This document shows positions 8,468 to 15,826 of a stretch of DNA of 64,000 nt, in pieces; the first letter of the stretch is position 1, and each line of letters opens with the position of its first letter. Source of the DNA: Bacillota bacterium. GTDB taxonomy: Bacteria > Bacillota > Clostridia > Christensenellales > Aristaeellaceae. The stretch lies in the NCBI GenBank assembly GCA_023415715.1, contig JAEZJP010000263.1, positions 1-64,000 of the forward strand, given 5' to 3'. The notes under the pieces were generated by a model. The model worked only from the letters and a program-made list of their open reading frames with translations. It was not told the origin of the DNA and made no database searches. The position numbers were made by a program, and so were the translations under genes.

Positions 8468-9040
8468 ATGGCTTACAAAGTGAAGCCCCTTGGCCCGAAG
8501 CTGGCCCAAACGTTTGTTCAATATCTTGGTTCCCTGGATTTTCATCACGCGCCGCACTGGTCCACGTGCTTTTGCCGTTTTTACTACACAGACTGCAGCC
8601 AGGAGGAATGGCAGCACCGCACCGGGGAGCATAACGCCGCCGAGGCTATGCAGGCGATAAAGGATGGAAAGATGCACGGGTATCTCGCCTTTGACGGGGA
8701 TACATGCATCGGCTGGTGCTGCGCCGACAGTGCGGACCAGTTCATACGCATCAAGACGGAAATGCAGCCTGTCATTGAGGGAAAGAAAGTAGGCTCGGTC
8801 CTGTGCTATGTGGTCCGCCCGGAGTACAGGGGACAGGGCGTGGCTAGGCTTTTGCTGAAGGCCGCCGTGGAAGATTTCAGGAAGATGGGCTATGATGCCG
8901 TGCTCACGCTGCCTGTGGATATCAAGGACGACCTTCAAAAGCGCTATCGCGGCACGCTGCACATGTATCAGGAAATGGGCTTTGATAAGATACAGGAGCA
9001 TGGCACGCTCAGCGTGATGTGGCTGGGTTTGAAAGCATAA
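8468..9040 (+). CDS. GNAT-family N-acetyltransferase
   Basis: A 190-residue cytoplasmic acetyl-CoA-dependent acetyltransferase. The acetyl-CoA-binding motif A is clear: CYVVRPEYRGQGVARLLL, followed by KMGYDAV. The N-terminal half is unusual, with a cysteine/tryptophan-rich stretch (HWSTCFCRFYYTDC) seen in a subgroup of clostridial GNAT proteins. The start at 8468 is set by GGAGGT at 8455-8460. It lies 22 bp after the sensor gene and could be read from the same transcript. Substrate unknown. Confidence 0.8.
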   Translation: MAYKVKPLGPKLAQTFVQYLGSLDFHHAPHWSTCFCRFYYTDCSQEEWQHRTGEHNAAEAMQAIKDGKMHGYLAFDGDTCIGWCCADSADQFIRIKTEMQPVIEGKKVGSVLCYVVRPEYRGQGVARLLLKAAVEDFRKMGYDAVLTLPVDIKDDLQKRYRGTLHMYQEMGFDKIQEHGTLSVMWLGLKA

Positions 9041-9093
9041 GCATACTTGATGGCATCGCTGCATTTCAGACTGCCAAGGGGAGGGGCTGCGCC

Positions 9094-9804
9094 ATGAACG
9101 CATTGTCTGTAGATCTTCACAATTTTCTTTTGGAAAAAGGAGCGTCGCTTAGCGGCTTTGCAGATCTGACAGGGATTGTGCAGGGAGAATTGCAGCACGG
9201 CGTATCCGTGGCGGTAAGGCTGCCCGTTCCCGTGTTGCAGTCCATTTCGGGCGGCCCAAGCAGAATCTATTTTGACGCTTATCATAAAATCAACGATCAG
9301 CTTGACGGCCTGGTGACAGCAGGTTCGGAATATCTTCAGTCAAGGGGATACCGTGCTCATGCCAAGACGAGGGCAAATGTGAAGGAGCATCCCGGCTACC
9401 GAACAGACCTTCCACACAAGACTGTGGCCACCAGGGCAGGGCTTGGCTGGATCGGGAAAAGCGCGCTGCTGGTGACCAGGGAATTCGGCCCGGCTGTCCG
9501 GTTTTCATCCCTGTTGACTGACGCACCTTTGACTTTGGGTGAACCCATTGACAAGTCCAAGTGCGGAAATTGCACTGCCTGCATGGACCACTGCCCCGGC
9601 AAGGCAATATCCGGCAAGCTGTGGAATGTAGCTATGGACCGGGACGAATTTTTCGACGCCGCTGCTTGCCGTAAAGCTGCAAGAGCGCTTTCCTTGGACC
9701 TTTTGAACGAAGAAATTTCCCTGTGCGGCAAATGCATTGAGGTCTGTCCCTATACCAAGGGATATACCCGGCGCTCTATGGAAAACGAGAGGGAAACGTT
9801 GTGA
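9094..9804 (+). CDS. Double [4Fe-4S] protein related to epoxyqueuosine reductase
   Basis: A 236-residue protein with two ferredoxin-type clusters: Cys157, 160, 163 and 167 (CGNCTACMDHCPG) and Cys211, 214 and 218 (CGKCIEVCP). The upstream part (HTVATRAGLGWIGKSALLVT-like) is the segment shared with QueG, but the protein is far shorter than QueG (about 380 residues) and lacks most of the cobalamin domain, so I would not call it a queuosine enzyme. A GGGGAGGGG ribosome site at 9078-9086 fixes the ATG at 9094. It sits ahead of a diiron flavoprotein and an FMN reductase, which suggests electron transfer. Family fairly sure, role open. Confidence 0.75.
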   Translation: MNALSVDLHNFLLEKGASLSGFADLTGIVQGELQHGVSVAVRLPVPVLQSISGGPSRIYFDAYHKINDQLDGLVTAGSEYLQSRGYRAHAKTRANVKEHPGYRTDLPHKTVATRAGLGWIGKSALLVTREFGPAVRFSSLLTDAPLTLGEPIDKSKCGNCTACMDHCPGKAISGKLWNVAMDRDEFFDAAACRKAARALSLDLLNEEISLCGKCIEVCPYTKGYTRRSMENERETL

Positions 9805-9839
9805 AAACAACGGTACATATTTACAGCTGTGGGTATAAT
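9797..9839 (+). promoter_or_regulatory. Possible promoter/operator ahead of the FprA gene
   Basis: A consensus TATAAT lies at 9834-9839, with no strong -35. A small palindrome, CGTTGT-GAAA-ACAACG (9797-9812), sits just upstream and overlaps the previous stop codon; it could be an operator or a small hairpin. Confidence 0.4.
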
Positions 9840-9872
9840 ACTTAAGACAAGTATTGCAAAGGAGGCATCGCT

Positions 9873-11063
9873 ATGGGTAAAGCGCTTACGCAAAAGGTAA
9901 CCTGGGTGGGTAAGGTGGATTGGGAACTGAAAAGATTCCATGGGGAGGAATATTCCACTTGGAAAGGCTCCTCCTACAATTCGTATCTTGTGCGGGATGA
10001 AAAAACAGCGCTCATCGATACGGTATGGCAGCCTTTTGACAAGGAATTCGTTTCAAGGCTCAGGCAGGAGATTGACCTGAACACTATCGATTACATCATT
10101 GTCAATCACGGGGAAATCGACCACAGCGGCGCGCTGCCGGAACTGATGCGCGCCATTCCCGATAAACCCATCTATTGTACGGCAAACGCTGTAAAATCGC
10201 TGAAGGGCCATTACCATCAGGATTGGCGCTTTCATCCAGTGAAGACGGGGGATACGCTTTCCTTGGGTGCAGCATCGCTTGTGTTTGTGGAAGCGCCCAT
10301 GCTCCACTGGCCCGACACCATGTTCACCTACATGTCCGGGGAGAATATTCTTTTTTCCAACGATGCCTTTGGCCAGCACTACGCCACCGAATCGCTTTTT
10401 AACGACACCGTTGATCAGGCGGAATTGTTTGGCGAGGGCATGAAATATTACGCCAATATTCTGACGCCCTTTTCGCCGCTGGTGATCAAAAAGATCAGGG
10501 AGGTTCTCGGCTTATCCTTGCCGGTAGACATGATCTGTCCCAGCCATGGCGTGATTTGGAAAAACAATCCCATTCAAATCGTAGAGCAGTATATGAGGTG
10601 GGCCGACAGTTATCAGGAGAATCAGATCACACTCATCTATGATACCATGTGGAACGCAACCAGAAAGATGGCGGAGGCCATTGCCGCGGGCATCCGGGAT
10701 GGGGACGATACCGTAACGGTGAAGCTGATGCACGCATCCAAGGAAGACAAAAACGACATCATCACCCAGGTGTTCCGCTCCAAGGCGATCCTGCTTGGTT
10801 CCTCCACCATCAACAACGGCTTCCTTTCCGCTTTGGGCGGGCTTATGGAAATGATGCGGGGCCTGAAATTTAGGAACAAGAAGGCTGCGGCATTTGGCAG
10901 CTATGGCTGGAGCGGCGAAGCGGTGAAGATGCTTTCCAAAGGTTTGGAGGAAGCAGGCTTTGCCATGATCAACGACGGGCTGCGCACGCTGTGGGTGCCG
11001 GATGAAAAAGCTCTGGCCGCATGCTTTGCTTACGGGCAGGAAATTGCATCTGCGACGAAGTAA
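9873..11063 (+). CDS. FprA-type A-type flavoprotein (diiron flavo-oxidoreductase)
   Basis: A 396-residue cytoplasmic enzyme that in anaerobes reduces O2 to water or NO to N2O. The N-terminal metallo-beta-lactamase domain has the diiron ligands His79, Glu81, Asp83 and His84 (NHGEIDHSG), further ligands in MLHWPDTMFTY and SNDAFGQHYA, and the late histidine in CPSHGVIW. The C-terminal flavodoxin domain (from about 250) begins LIYDTMWNATRKMAEAI and binds FMN. There is no rubredoxin domain, so an external donor is needed; the neighbouring Fe-S protein and FMN reductase are candidates. AAGGAGG precedes the start. Oxygen or NO detoxification is the likely job. Confidence 0.93.
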   Translation: MGKALTQKVTWVGKVDWELKRFHGEEYSTWKGSSYNSYLVRDEKTALIDTVWQPFDKEFVSRLRQEIDLNTIDYIIVNHGEIDHSGALPELMRAIPDKPIYCTANAVKSLKGHYHQDWRFHPVKTGDTLSLGAASLVFVEAPMLHWPDTMFTYMSGENILFSNDAFGQHYATESLFNDTVDQAELFGEGMKYYANILTPFSPLVIKKIREVLGLSLPVDMICPSHGVIWKNNPIQIVEQYMRWADSYQENQITLIYDTMWNATRKMAEAIAAGIRDGDDTVTVKLMHASKEDKNDIITQVFRSKAILLGSSTINNGFLSALGGLMEMMRGLKFRNKKAAAFGSYGWSGEAVKMLSKGLEEAGFAMINDGLRTLWVPDEKALAACFAYGQEIASATK

Positions 11064-11108
11064 TAGAATAGGCATATGCAAACCACCTTGTGAAGGAGGC
11101 GCAATGCC

Positions 11109-11732
11109 ATGAAAGTCTTGCTTATCAACGGAAGCCCCCATAAAAACGGATGCACCTACACGGCACTAAGCGAAGTGGAGAAAACCCTTCGTGAAGAGGG
11201 CATGGAGACGGAGATCATACATATCGGCGCAAAGCCCATTCAGGGTTGCACTGCCTGCGGTCATTGCTATACCGGCCCCGACCGCTGCGTGTTTGACGAT
11301 GATATGGTGAACCGTGTTCTGGAAAAGGGCGAGCAGGCCGACGCCTTTATCTTTGGCTCTCCGGTGTACTATGCCTCCGCCAATGGTTCCATGATCGCAT
11401 TTATGGACCGGCTGTTTTATTCCGGCAACTGCTTTGCGTTAAAGCCCGCAGCCTGCGTCGTTTCCGCCCGCAGGGCCGGCACTACCGCCGCATTGGATCA
11501 GATGCTCAAATACCTGACCATCTCCAACATGATGGTGGTGGGTTCCCAGTACTGGGCTATGGTACACGGAAATAAGCCCGAGGAAGTGCAAAAGGACCTG
11601 GAAGGCATGCAGATCATGCGCACCCTGGGCCGGAACATGGCTTGGCTGCTTAAGTGCATTGAGGCCGGTAAGCAGGCAGGCATACCGCTCCCGGAACGTG
11701 AGAAAAGGCAATGGACAAATTTTATCAGGTAG
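11109..11732 (+). CDS. NADPH-dependent FMN reductase / iron-sulfur flavoprotein family
   Basis: A 207-residue flavodoxin-like protein. The phosphate-binding loop LINGSPHKNGCTYTAL at the N-terminus and SPVYYASANGSMIAFMDR are typical of the NAD(P)H-dependent FMN reductase family. It also has GCTACGHCYTGPDRC, the compact cysteine motif that in Isf proteins holds a [4Fe-4S] cluster; here the spacing is only roughly similar. It follows the FprA gene by 45 bp with its own GAAGGAGG site and probably shares its transcript, so it may pass electrons to FprA. The substrate is not certain. Confidence 0.8.
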   Translation: MKVLLINGSPHKNGCTYTALSEVEKTLREEGMETEIIHIGAKPIQGCTACGHCYTGPDRCVFDDDMVNRVLEKGEQADAFIFGSPVYYASANGSMIAFMDRLFYSGNCFALKPAACVVSARRAGTTAALDQMLKYLTISNMMVVGSQYWAMVHGNKPEEVQKDLEGMQIMRTLGRNMAWLLKCIEAGKQAGIPLPEREKRQWTNFIR

Positions 11733-11910
11733 CATGTAATAACCCATTTTTCCTCTTAGCTATGGCTTTAGCTAACTATAGCGGTTACTCTTTCCACATC
11801 CTTCATCGGTACCATCCCATCTGGCTCAATCGTCGCGGTGCTGCGCTCCGCTTGTTTCGCCAGCCTCCTCCATCCCTCCCTTTTCCGCCACAGCCTGGGT
11901 CGGGGTTACG

Positions 11911-11981
11911 GAGCCTCAAGAGGGAGGCTTTCCAAAAGGCTCCCTCTTGAGGGAGCTGTCGCCGCAGCGACTGAAGGAGTA
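11911..11981. repeat. Clostridial palindromic repeat (CCTCAAGAGGGAG type)
   Basis: A long hairpin of CCTCAAGAGGGAGGCTTT (from 11914) with its near-exact complement ending at about 11953, followed by GAGCTGTCGCCGCAGCGACT, itself a small hairpin. This bipartite form is a familiar dispersed element in uncultured Clostridia (recollection, not searched). Confidence 0.55.
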
Positions 11982-11985
11982 ACGG

Positions 11986-12037
11986 AAATGTACAAAAAGG
12001 ACGCCCCGATTTATCGGGACGTTCTTTTTGTACATTT
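11986..12037. terminator. Bidirectional terminator
   Basis: A stem of about 24 bp with two G-U pairs: AAATGTACAAAAAGGACG at the left, its complement ending at 12037, and loop TTA. The A-rich left base and T-rich right base suit termination of both the FMN reductase gene (+) and the MFS gene (-). Confidence 0.75.
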
Positions 12038-12039
12038 GG

Positions 12040-13335
12040 TTATGAATCCAGGCTTTTTAAGGAGGTACTCTTAAGGCTCATAAGGCTTGATGCAAGGCCG
12101 ATGACCCCGGTGATCAGGAACATCACCGCCATGCCGGCGCCTTTGCCTGTGCCTACCAGGCGGGACAAGAACTGACTAAGGTATGAGCTTCCCGCCATAA
12201 AGGGCTCGAACACATTGTCCGCCAGGTATCCGCCCAGGAAGAGGCCCAGGGGGATCGTGCAGTACTGTATGGTATCCCTTGTGGAAAACACCCTGCCCTG
12301 CAGCTCGGTGGGGACCTTGGTGCGCATTACGGTAGATATATTGGCGTTTAAAAAAGGCAAAGGCAGATTGCCTAAAAAGGCCCCGAAAACCCATATGGGC
12401 ACATTCCTGCCCAGCGCCCAAAGGATATCGCACAGCAAAAACGATATGGCACAACCACCGAATATTACGCGCGTGCGGCTCTTGTTTGGCTTCATCAGTG
12501 TTACCAGTATGCTACCTGCTAGCGTTCCAAGCCCTAATGCTGAGGAAACCATGGACAGCGCCACCTGGCTGTCGCCTGAGCGCTTCAATATCATGGCCGG
12601 CAGGATGCCGAACCCGGTCATATAAGCCAGCAGGTTGATGAAGGAAAAGAAAAGGATCATTTTCAGTACCGGGCTGTGCTCACGCAAAAAACCAAAACCT
12701 TGCAGGCAGCTTTTCCAGAACTTTTCTTTCTTTTCTTCCTTGTAGGGCACCGCGGGTATGTGAATAAAGAAGGCAAGCGATGAAAAGGCGAAGGCGAAAG
12801 TGATAAGGTCAATGGTGAGGACCGTTTTCAACCCGCCTATGGCTAGGACCGCCGTGGCCAGCGCTGGAGTCGCCACCGTTACCAGGGAGTTGGAAAACAC
12901 CTGAAGCCCGCTGGCCCTAAGATACTTTTCCTTGGGTACGAGCAAACTCAGCGCCACATAGGAGGCGGGGCACTGGAAGGCGTTCATGCAGCTGATGAGA
13001 AAATTAATGCCATACAGATGCCATAGCTGCAATTGGCCCGAACCATACAGTATAAAGACCGTCAGCGTGCCCATGGCGGCCGTCAGGTCGCTAAATAGCA
13101 TGATACGCTTCTTGTCCCATTTGTCGGCCAGTGTTCCGGCCACAAAGCAGAAAAGAATCGATGGGAGGTATGTGAAAAACGACAGCAGCGTGATACTGCT
13201 GGCGGTACCTTGCTTACCGTACGCCCAGAGGATGAGCGCGAAATTTGTCATGGCGCTGCCCAGCGCCGATACGGACTGGCCGGCCCAGAGGATCATAAAA
13301 TGCCTCATGCCGGCGAATTTTTGTATAGCTTTCAT
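12040..13335 (-). CDS. MFS efflux transporter, Mef-like (MFS_3 type)
   Basis: A 431-residue integral membrane protein with about 12 hydrophobic segments. The start (MKAIQKFAGMRHFMILWAGQ), the loop LADKWDKKRIMLFSD, and the segment ELQGRVFSTRDTIQYCTIPLG are typical of the macrolide-efflux-like branch of the major facilitator superfamily, which exports drugs by proton antiport. The start is fixed by AAGGAG just upstream. A promoter lies at 13515-13543, giving an mRNA leader of about 170 bases that holds a 12-codon open frame and competing hairpins, so expression may be controlled by ribosome stalling on the leader. The substrate cannot be deduced. Confidence 0.85.
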   Translation of the reverse strand: MKAIQKFAGMRHFMILWAGQSVSALGSAMTNFALILWAYGKQGTASSITLLSFFTYLPSILFCFVAGTLADKWDKKRIMLFSDLTAAMGTLTVFILYGSGQLQLWHLYGINFLISCMNAFQCPASYVALSLLVPKEKYLRASGLQVFSNSLVTVATPALATAVLAIGGLKTVLTIDLITFAFAFSSLAFFIHIPAVPYKEEKKEKFWKSCLQGFGFLREHSPVLKMILFFSFINLLAYMTGFGILPAMILKRSGDSQVALSMVSSALGLGTLAGSILVTLMKPNKSRTRVIFGGCAISFLLCDILWALGRNVPIWVFGAFLGNLPLPFLNANISTVMRTKVPTELQGRVFSTRDTIQYCTIPLGLFLGGYLADNVFEPFMAGSSYLSQFLSRLVGTGKGAGMAVMFLITGVIGLASSLMSLKSTSLKSLDS

Positions 13336-13337
13336 GG

Positions 13338-13455
13338 CTTTGCTCCTTCAATTCATTTTGCTGAAGTGGAGTGATGCAAAGCCTGATTCGGACGAGTTTT
13401 GAGTTTACCGCTCCATGCATATCCCGTCCGGGATCAGACCATGCATGGAGCAAAG
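13338..13455 (-). promoter_or_regulatory. Candidate translational attenuator in the MFS mRNA leader
   Basis: In the minus-strand mRNA, CTTTGCTCC (13455-13447) lies inside the leader reading frame and is exactly complementary to GGAGCAAAG (13346-13338), which is the MFS ribosome site and spacer. The same leader bases can instead pair with ATGCATGGAGC (right arm 13420-13410, left arm 13451-13441), an 11-bp stem enclosing a second perfect palindrome ATCCCG-TC-CGGGAT (13421-13434). Two mutually exclusive structures, one hiding the ribosome site, are the layout of inducible drug-efflux attenuators. Structure is seen; function is inferred. Confidence 0.5.
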
Positions 13456-13472
13456 GCAATGGTAAGCAGCAT
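13434..13472 (-). CDS. Candidate 12-residue leader peptide of the MFS gene
   Basis: A short frame, MLLTIAFAPCMV, starts at the ATG at 13472-13470 and ends with TGA at 13436-13434. It begins about 36 bases after the predicted transcription start, with ACGAGG 12 bases upstream as a rather distant ribosome site. Its codons for A-F-A-P-C-M lie over the sequence that pairs with either the near hairpin arm or the MFS ribosome site, which is the expected position for a stalling peptide. It may equally be chance, since such short frames are common. Confidence 0.4.
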   Translation of the reverse strand: MLLTIAFAPCMV

Positions 13473-13514
13473 AAAGAATCAGCGCCTCGTTACTTTTTTG
13501 ACTAAACCGGAAGA

Positions 13515-13543
13515 AGTATAACACAAGTATTTTCGGTACACAA
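13515..13543 (-). promoter_or_regulatory. Promoter of the MFS gene
   Basis: TTGTGT (13543-13538), a 17-bp spacer and TATACT (13520-13515) on the minus strand; transcription would begin near 13508, well upstream of the start codon. Confidence 0.6.
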
Positions 13544-13605
13544 GGGAGGAGATGGCAAATTTTAGCCCAATTACAGGGATATGGTACGGGTGAATCAGGA
13601 AAACG

Positions 13606-13634
13606 TTGACAGTCAAAAGATGTGCCGTTACAAT
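13606..13634 (+). promoter_or_regulatory. Promoter of the capA-like gene
   Basis: A consensus TTGACA (13606-13611), a 17-bp spacer and TACAAT (13629-13634), 34 bp before the start codon. It is divergent from the MFS promoter. Confidence 0.75.
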
Positions 13635-13668
13635 AACATTGTATTTGAGATCGAAAGGAATCTAAAGC

Positions 13669-14736
13669 ATGCGTAAGGTTGCGCTATTTCTACTGACGGT
13701 GCTGTTCATCTTTATTGCCGTTTCCGCACTGGGGGAAACGTCGCAGGGTGATACGCTCATCCTGTCTTTCGTCGGCGATTGCAGCATTGGCGATTCTTTC
13801 AGCACAAGGAACTATGATAAGGGTTATGCCAAAACGGTGGAAAAAAACGGATTCGATTGGCCTTTTTCCCTTGTCCGCTCCTATCTTGACGCGGACGATG
13901 TGACCGTGGCGAATCTGGAGGTTGTTTTCACCACCGGTAAGAAGCAGGCCAATAAGGGTATGAACCTGGTAGCCGACCCCAAATACGCACAGGTTTTGCT
14001 GCATTCCGGCGTTGATGTGGTGAACACCGCCAACAATCACAGCTTTGACTTTTGGGCAGCAGGCTATCAGGAAAGCATGAAAACACTGGACGATGCGGGA
14101 ATTTCCCACTTTGGCACCATCAGCCCAGGAACCGTAAGCATGACCGATACGATACTTGCTTATGACGTAAAGGGTATCAAAATCGGGTTTGTCGGCTTTA
14201 CGTATCCGCAGGACAGCGATATAAAGCGGATTGAAAAGAGGATTCAAAGCTTGCGCGATCAGGGCTGCAATCTTGTGATCGCAAGCCTGCATTGGGGCCG
14301 GGAACTGCGCACGGCCCCCAGCAGCTGGCAGTACTCATACGCCAAGAAGATACTGGATTTAGGTGCGGATGTCATATACGGCCATCATCCGCATATACTG
14401 CAGCCTGTGCAATTTTACAAGGGTAAGCCTATCTTCTATAGCCTGGGCAATTTCACCTTTGGCACCATGGGCAGGGCGGACCCCGACACGGGTATCTTCC
14501 AGCTTCGATACAGCCTGACAAAGGAAGGACCGGAGCTTATAAACTTCGCCGTCATCCCCTGCCGCACCCAGGGCACGGGGGATTACCGCCCTTATGAGAT
14601 TAAGGAGGAAACGGAACGGCAGGCAATGCTGAAAAAGCTCGTCTTCCGGAAGGAGACGAGGGGTATGCAAAACCTTCCCGAATCCTTTATCCAAACGGGC
14701 AGCGTGGATTTTGCAAATGGTGATGTGGTGAAGTGA
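13669..14736 (+). CDS. CapA-family secreted protein (poly-gamma-glutamate synthesis PgsA/CapA type)
   Basis: A 355-residue protein with an N-terminal signal peptide (hydrophobic 5-22, possible cleavage after ALG). The body is a metallophosphatase-like CapA fold: SFVGDCSIGD near residue 29, NTANNHSFD, SLHWGRE, and GHHPHILQPVQFYKGKPIFYSLGN. CapA proteins act outside the membrane, in poly-gamma-glutamate capsule export in bacilli, but stand-alone copies like this one have no PgsB or PgsC partners and their roles are mostly unknown. GAAAGGA precedes the ATG. It has its own promoter and shares a bidirectional terminator with the degV-like gene. Confidence 0.85.
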   Translation: MRKVALFLLTVLFIFIAVSALGETSQGDTLILSFVGDCSIGDSFSTRNYDKGYAKTVEKNGFDWPFSLVRSYLDADDVTVANLEVVFTTGKKQANKGMNLVADPKYAQVLLHSGVDVVNTANNHSFDFWAAGYQESMKTLDDAGISHFGTISPGTVSMTDTILAYDVKGIKIGFVGFTYPQDSDIKRIEKRIQSLRDQGCNLVIASLHWGRELRTAPSSWQYSYAKKILDLGADVIYGHHPHILQPVQFYKGKPIFYSLGNFTFGTMGRADPDTGIFQLRYSLTKEGPELINFAVIPCRTQGTGDYRPYEIKEETERQAMLKKLVFRKETRGMQNLPESFIQTGSVDFANGDVVK

Positions 14737-14746
14737 TGTGGTAATA

Positions 14747-14783
14747 AATTGAGCGGGGGATTTTATTCATCCCCCGCTCAATT
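14747..14783. terminator. Bidirectional terminator between capA-like and degV-like genes
   Basis: Perfect 15-bp arms AATTGAGCGGGGGAT (14747-14761) and their complement (14769-14783) with a 7-base loop, flanked by T-rich sequence on the right and A-rich on the left. Confidence 0.85.
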
Positions 14784-14795
14784 TTATTATGCGAT

Positions 14796-15674
14796 TTATG
14801 ATCCGGTATTGAAATATGGCTCCGGCTTCTGGTTGAAGAAAAACAATCCCAGACCGCCTATACCGATATGGCTTCCCACAACGCTGCCGATTTTGCTGAT
14901 GATAAATGTGGAAGCCCCAATTTTTTCGGTCAGCAGGCTTTTGATTTTTTCCACGCCGTTCATATTGTCGGAGTGGGCGATGCCTATGATCTGGCCCGGG
15001 AAGGCAGATATCCTCTCCAGCAGCGTATCCACCATCATGGCAAGCGCCCTTTGGCTGCCCCTGGCTTTTTTGATAACGTTGATGATCCCGTTCTTCACTT
15101 CAAGGATGGGCTTAACCTCCAGAATGGAGCCCAGCATCCCCTGGAGCTTGCTGATTCTTCCGCCCTTGACCAGCCAGCTGATGTCCGCAATGGTGAACAC
15201 ATGCTCTATATGATCCGCCATAAAGGCAATCTGCTTTACCACGGCGTCAAAATCGTACCCAGCTTCAATCATCTGCACGGCCTGCAGCGCAATAAGGCCA
15301 ATGGCCATGGAGCCGGCCTTGGAATCGCTCACCTGCATGCGGATATGGGGATACTTTTGCATGAATTCCGAAAGGATGACTTTTGCCAGTTGGTATGTGC
15401 CGGAAAGTGCAGAGGAGATAGTAAGGTATATAAAGTCTTCGCCCTTGTCACAGCAGGATTGAAAGATATTGCTCACATCTTCGGGCCCGACTTGTGATGT
15501 TTTGGGCAGCTGGCCCTTGCGCATGGCATCAAAAATTTCGTCCGGAGTAATATCCACCTTATCCCGGTAATCGTTTCCGTTTAAAAGAACATGCAGCGGC
15601 ACCATAAGTATGCCATGCTCTTTCATCATTTCTTCCGGCAGGTCGCAGGTGCTGTCCACAATAAACCTTATCAT
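14796..15674 (-). CDS. DegV-family fatty-acid-binding protein
   Basis: A 292-residue cytoplasmic protein. The N-terminal VDSTCDLPEE and the central LTISSALSGTYQLA are the two diagnostic segments of DegV/FakB proteins, which hold a fatty acid for phosphorylation by the FakA kinase so that it can enter phospholipid synthesis. The C-terminal domain carries GSVVGSHIGIGGLGLFF, close to the usual GPVIGTHTGPG. No fakA gene is present in the window, so the partner would be elsewhere. A near-perfect promoter lies upstream and the gene appears monocistronic. Confidence 0.88.
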   Translation of the reverse strand: MIRFIVDSTCDLPEEMMKEHGILMVPLHVLLNGNDYRDKVDITPDEIFDAMRKGQLPKTSQVGPEDVSNIFQSCCDKGEDFIYLTISSALSGTYQLAKVILSEFMQKYPHIRMQVSDSKAGSMAIGLIALQAVQMIEAGYDFDAVVKQIAFMADHIEHVFTIADISWLVKGGRISKLQGMLGSILEVKPILEVKNGIINVIKKARGSQRALAMMVDTLLERISAFPGQIIGIAHSDNMNGVEKIKSLLTEKIGASTFIISKIGSVVGSHIGIGGLGLFFFNQKPEPYFNTGS

Positions 15675-15746
15675 ACATTCGCCTCGCTGTATACATTAAC
15701 TGTCAGTGTAGAAGCAAGTCTTATTCTATAGGTGACGTCTATTGTC

Positions 15747-15775
15747 ATTATAAATATCGCTATTTTCAGTGTCAA
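15747..15775 (-). promoter_or_regulatory. Consensus sigma-A promoter of the degV-like gene
   Basis: TTGACA (15775-15770), exactly 17 bp, then TATAAT (15752-15747) on the minus strand: both hexamers match consensus perfectly. Confidence 0.85.
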
Positions 15776-15826
15776 GGCAGCGTTTGTGAATGTTTTGAAA
15801 AGAAAACGAAGTGGATATACTCCTGT

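Larger units (their letters stand above)
11733..12039. other. Intergenic region between convergent genes
   Basis: There is no supportable gene in these 307 bases. They contain a dispersed palindromic repeat (11911-11981) and a bidirectional terminator (11986-12037). The stretch 11760-11900 shows nothing I recognise. Confidence 0.6.

Noticed and set aside
9094..9804. Naming the Fe-S protein queG
   Set aside because: It is about 140 residues shorter than QueG and lacks most of the cobalamin-binding part, so only the shared ferredoxin region supports the link.
11760..11950. Short plus-strand frames after the FMN reductase gene
   Set aside because: They run through the palindromic repeat, have no ribosome site, and look like chance frames.
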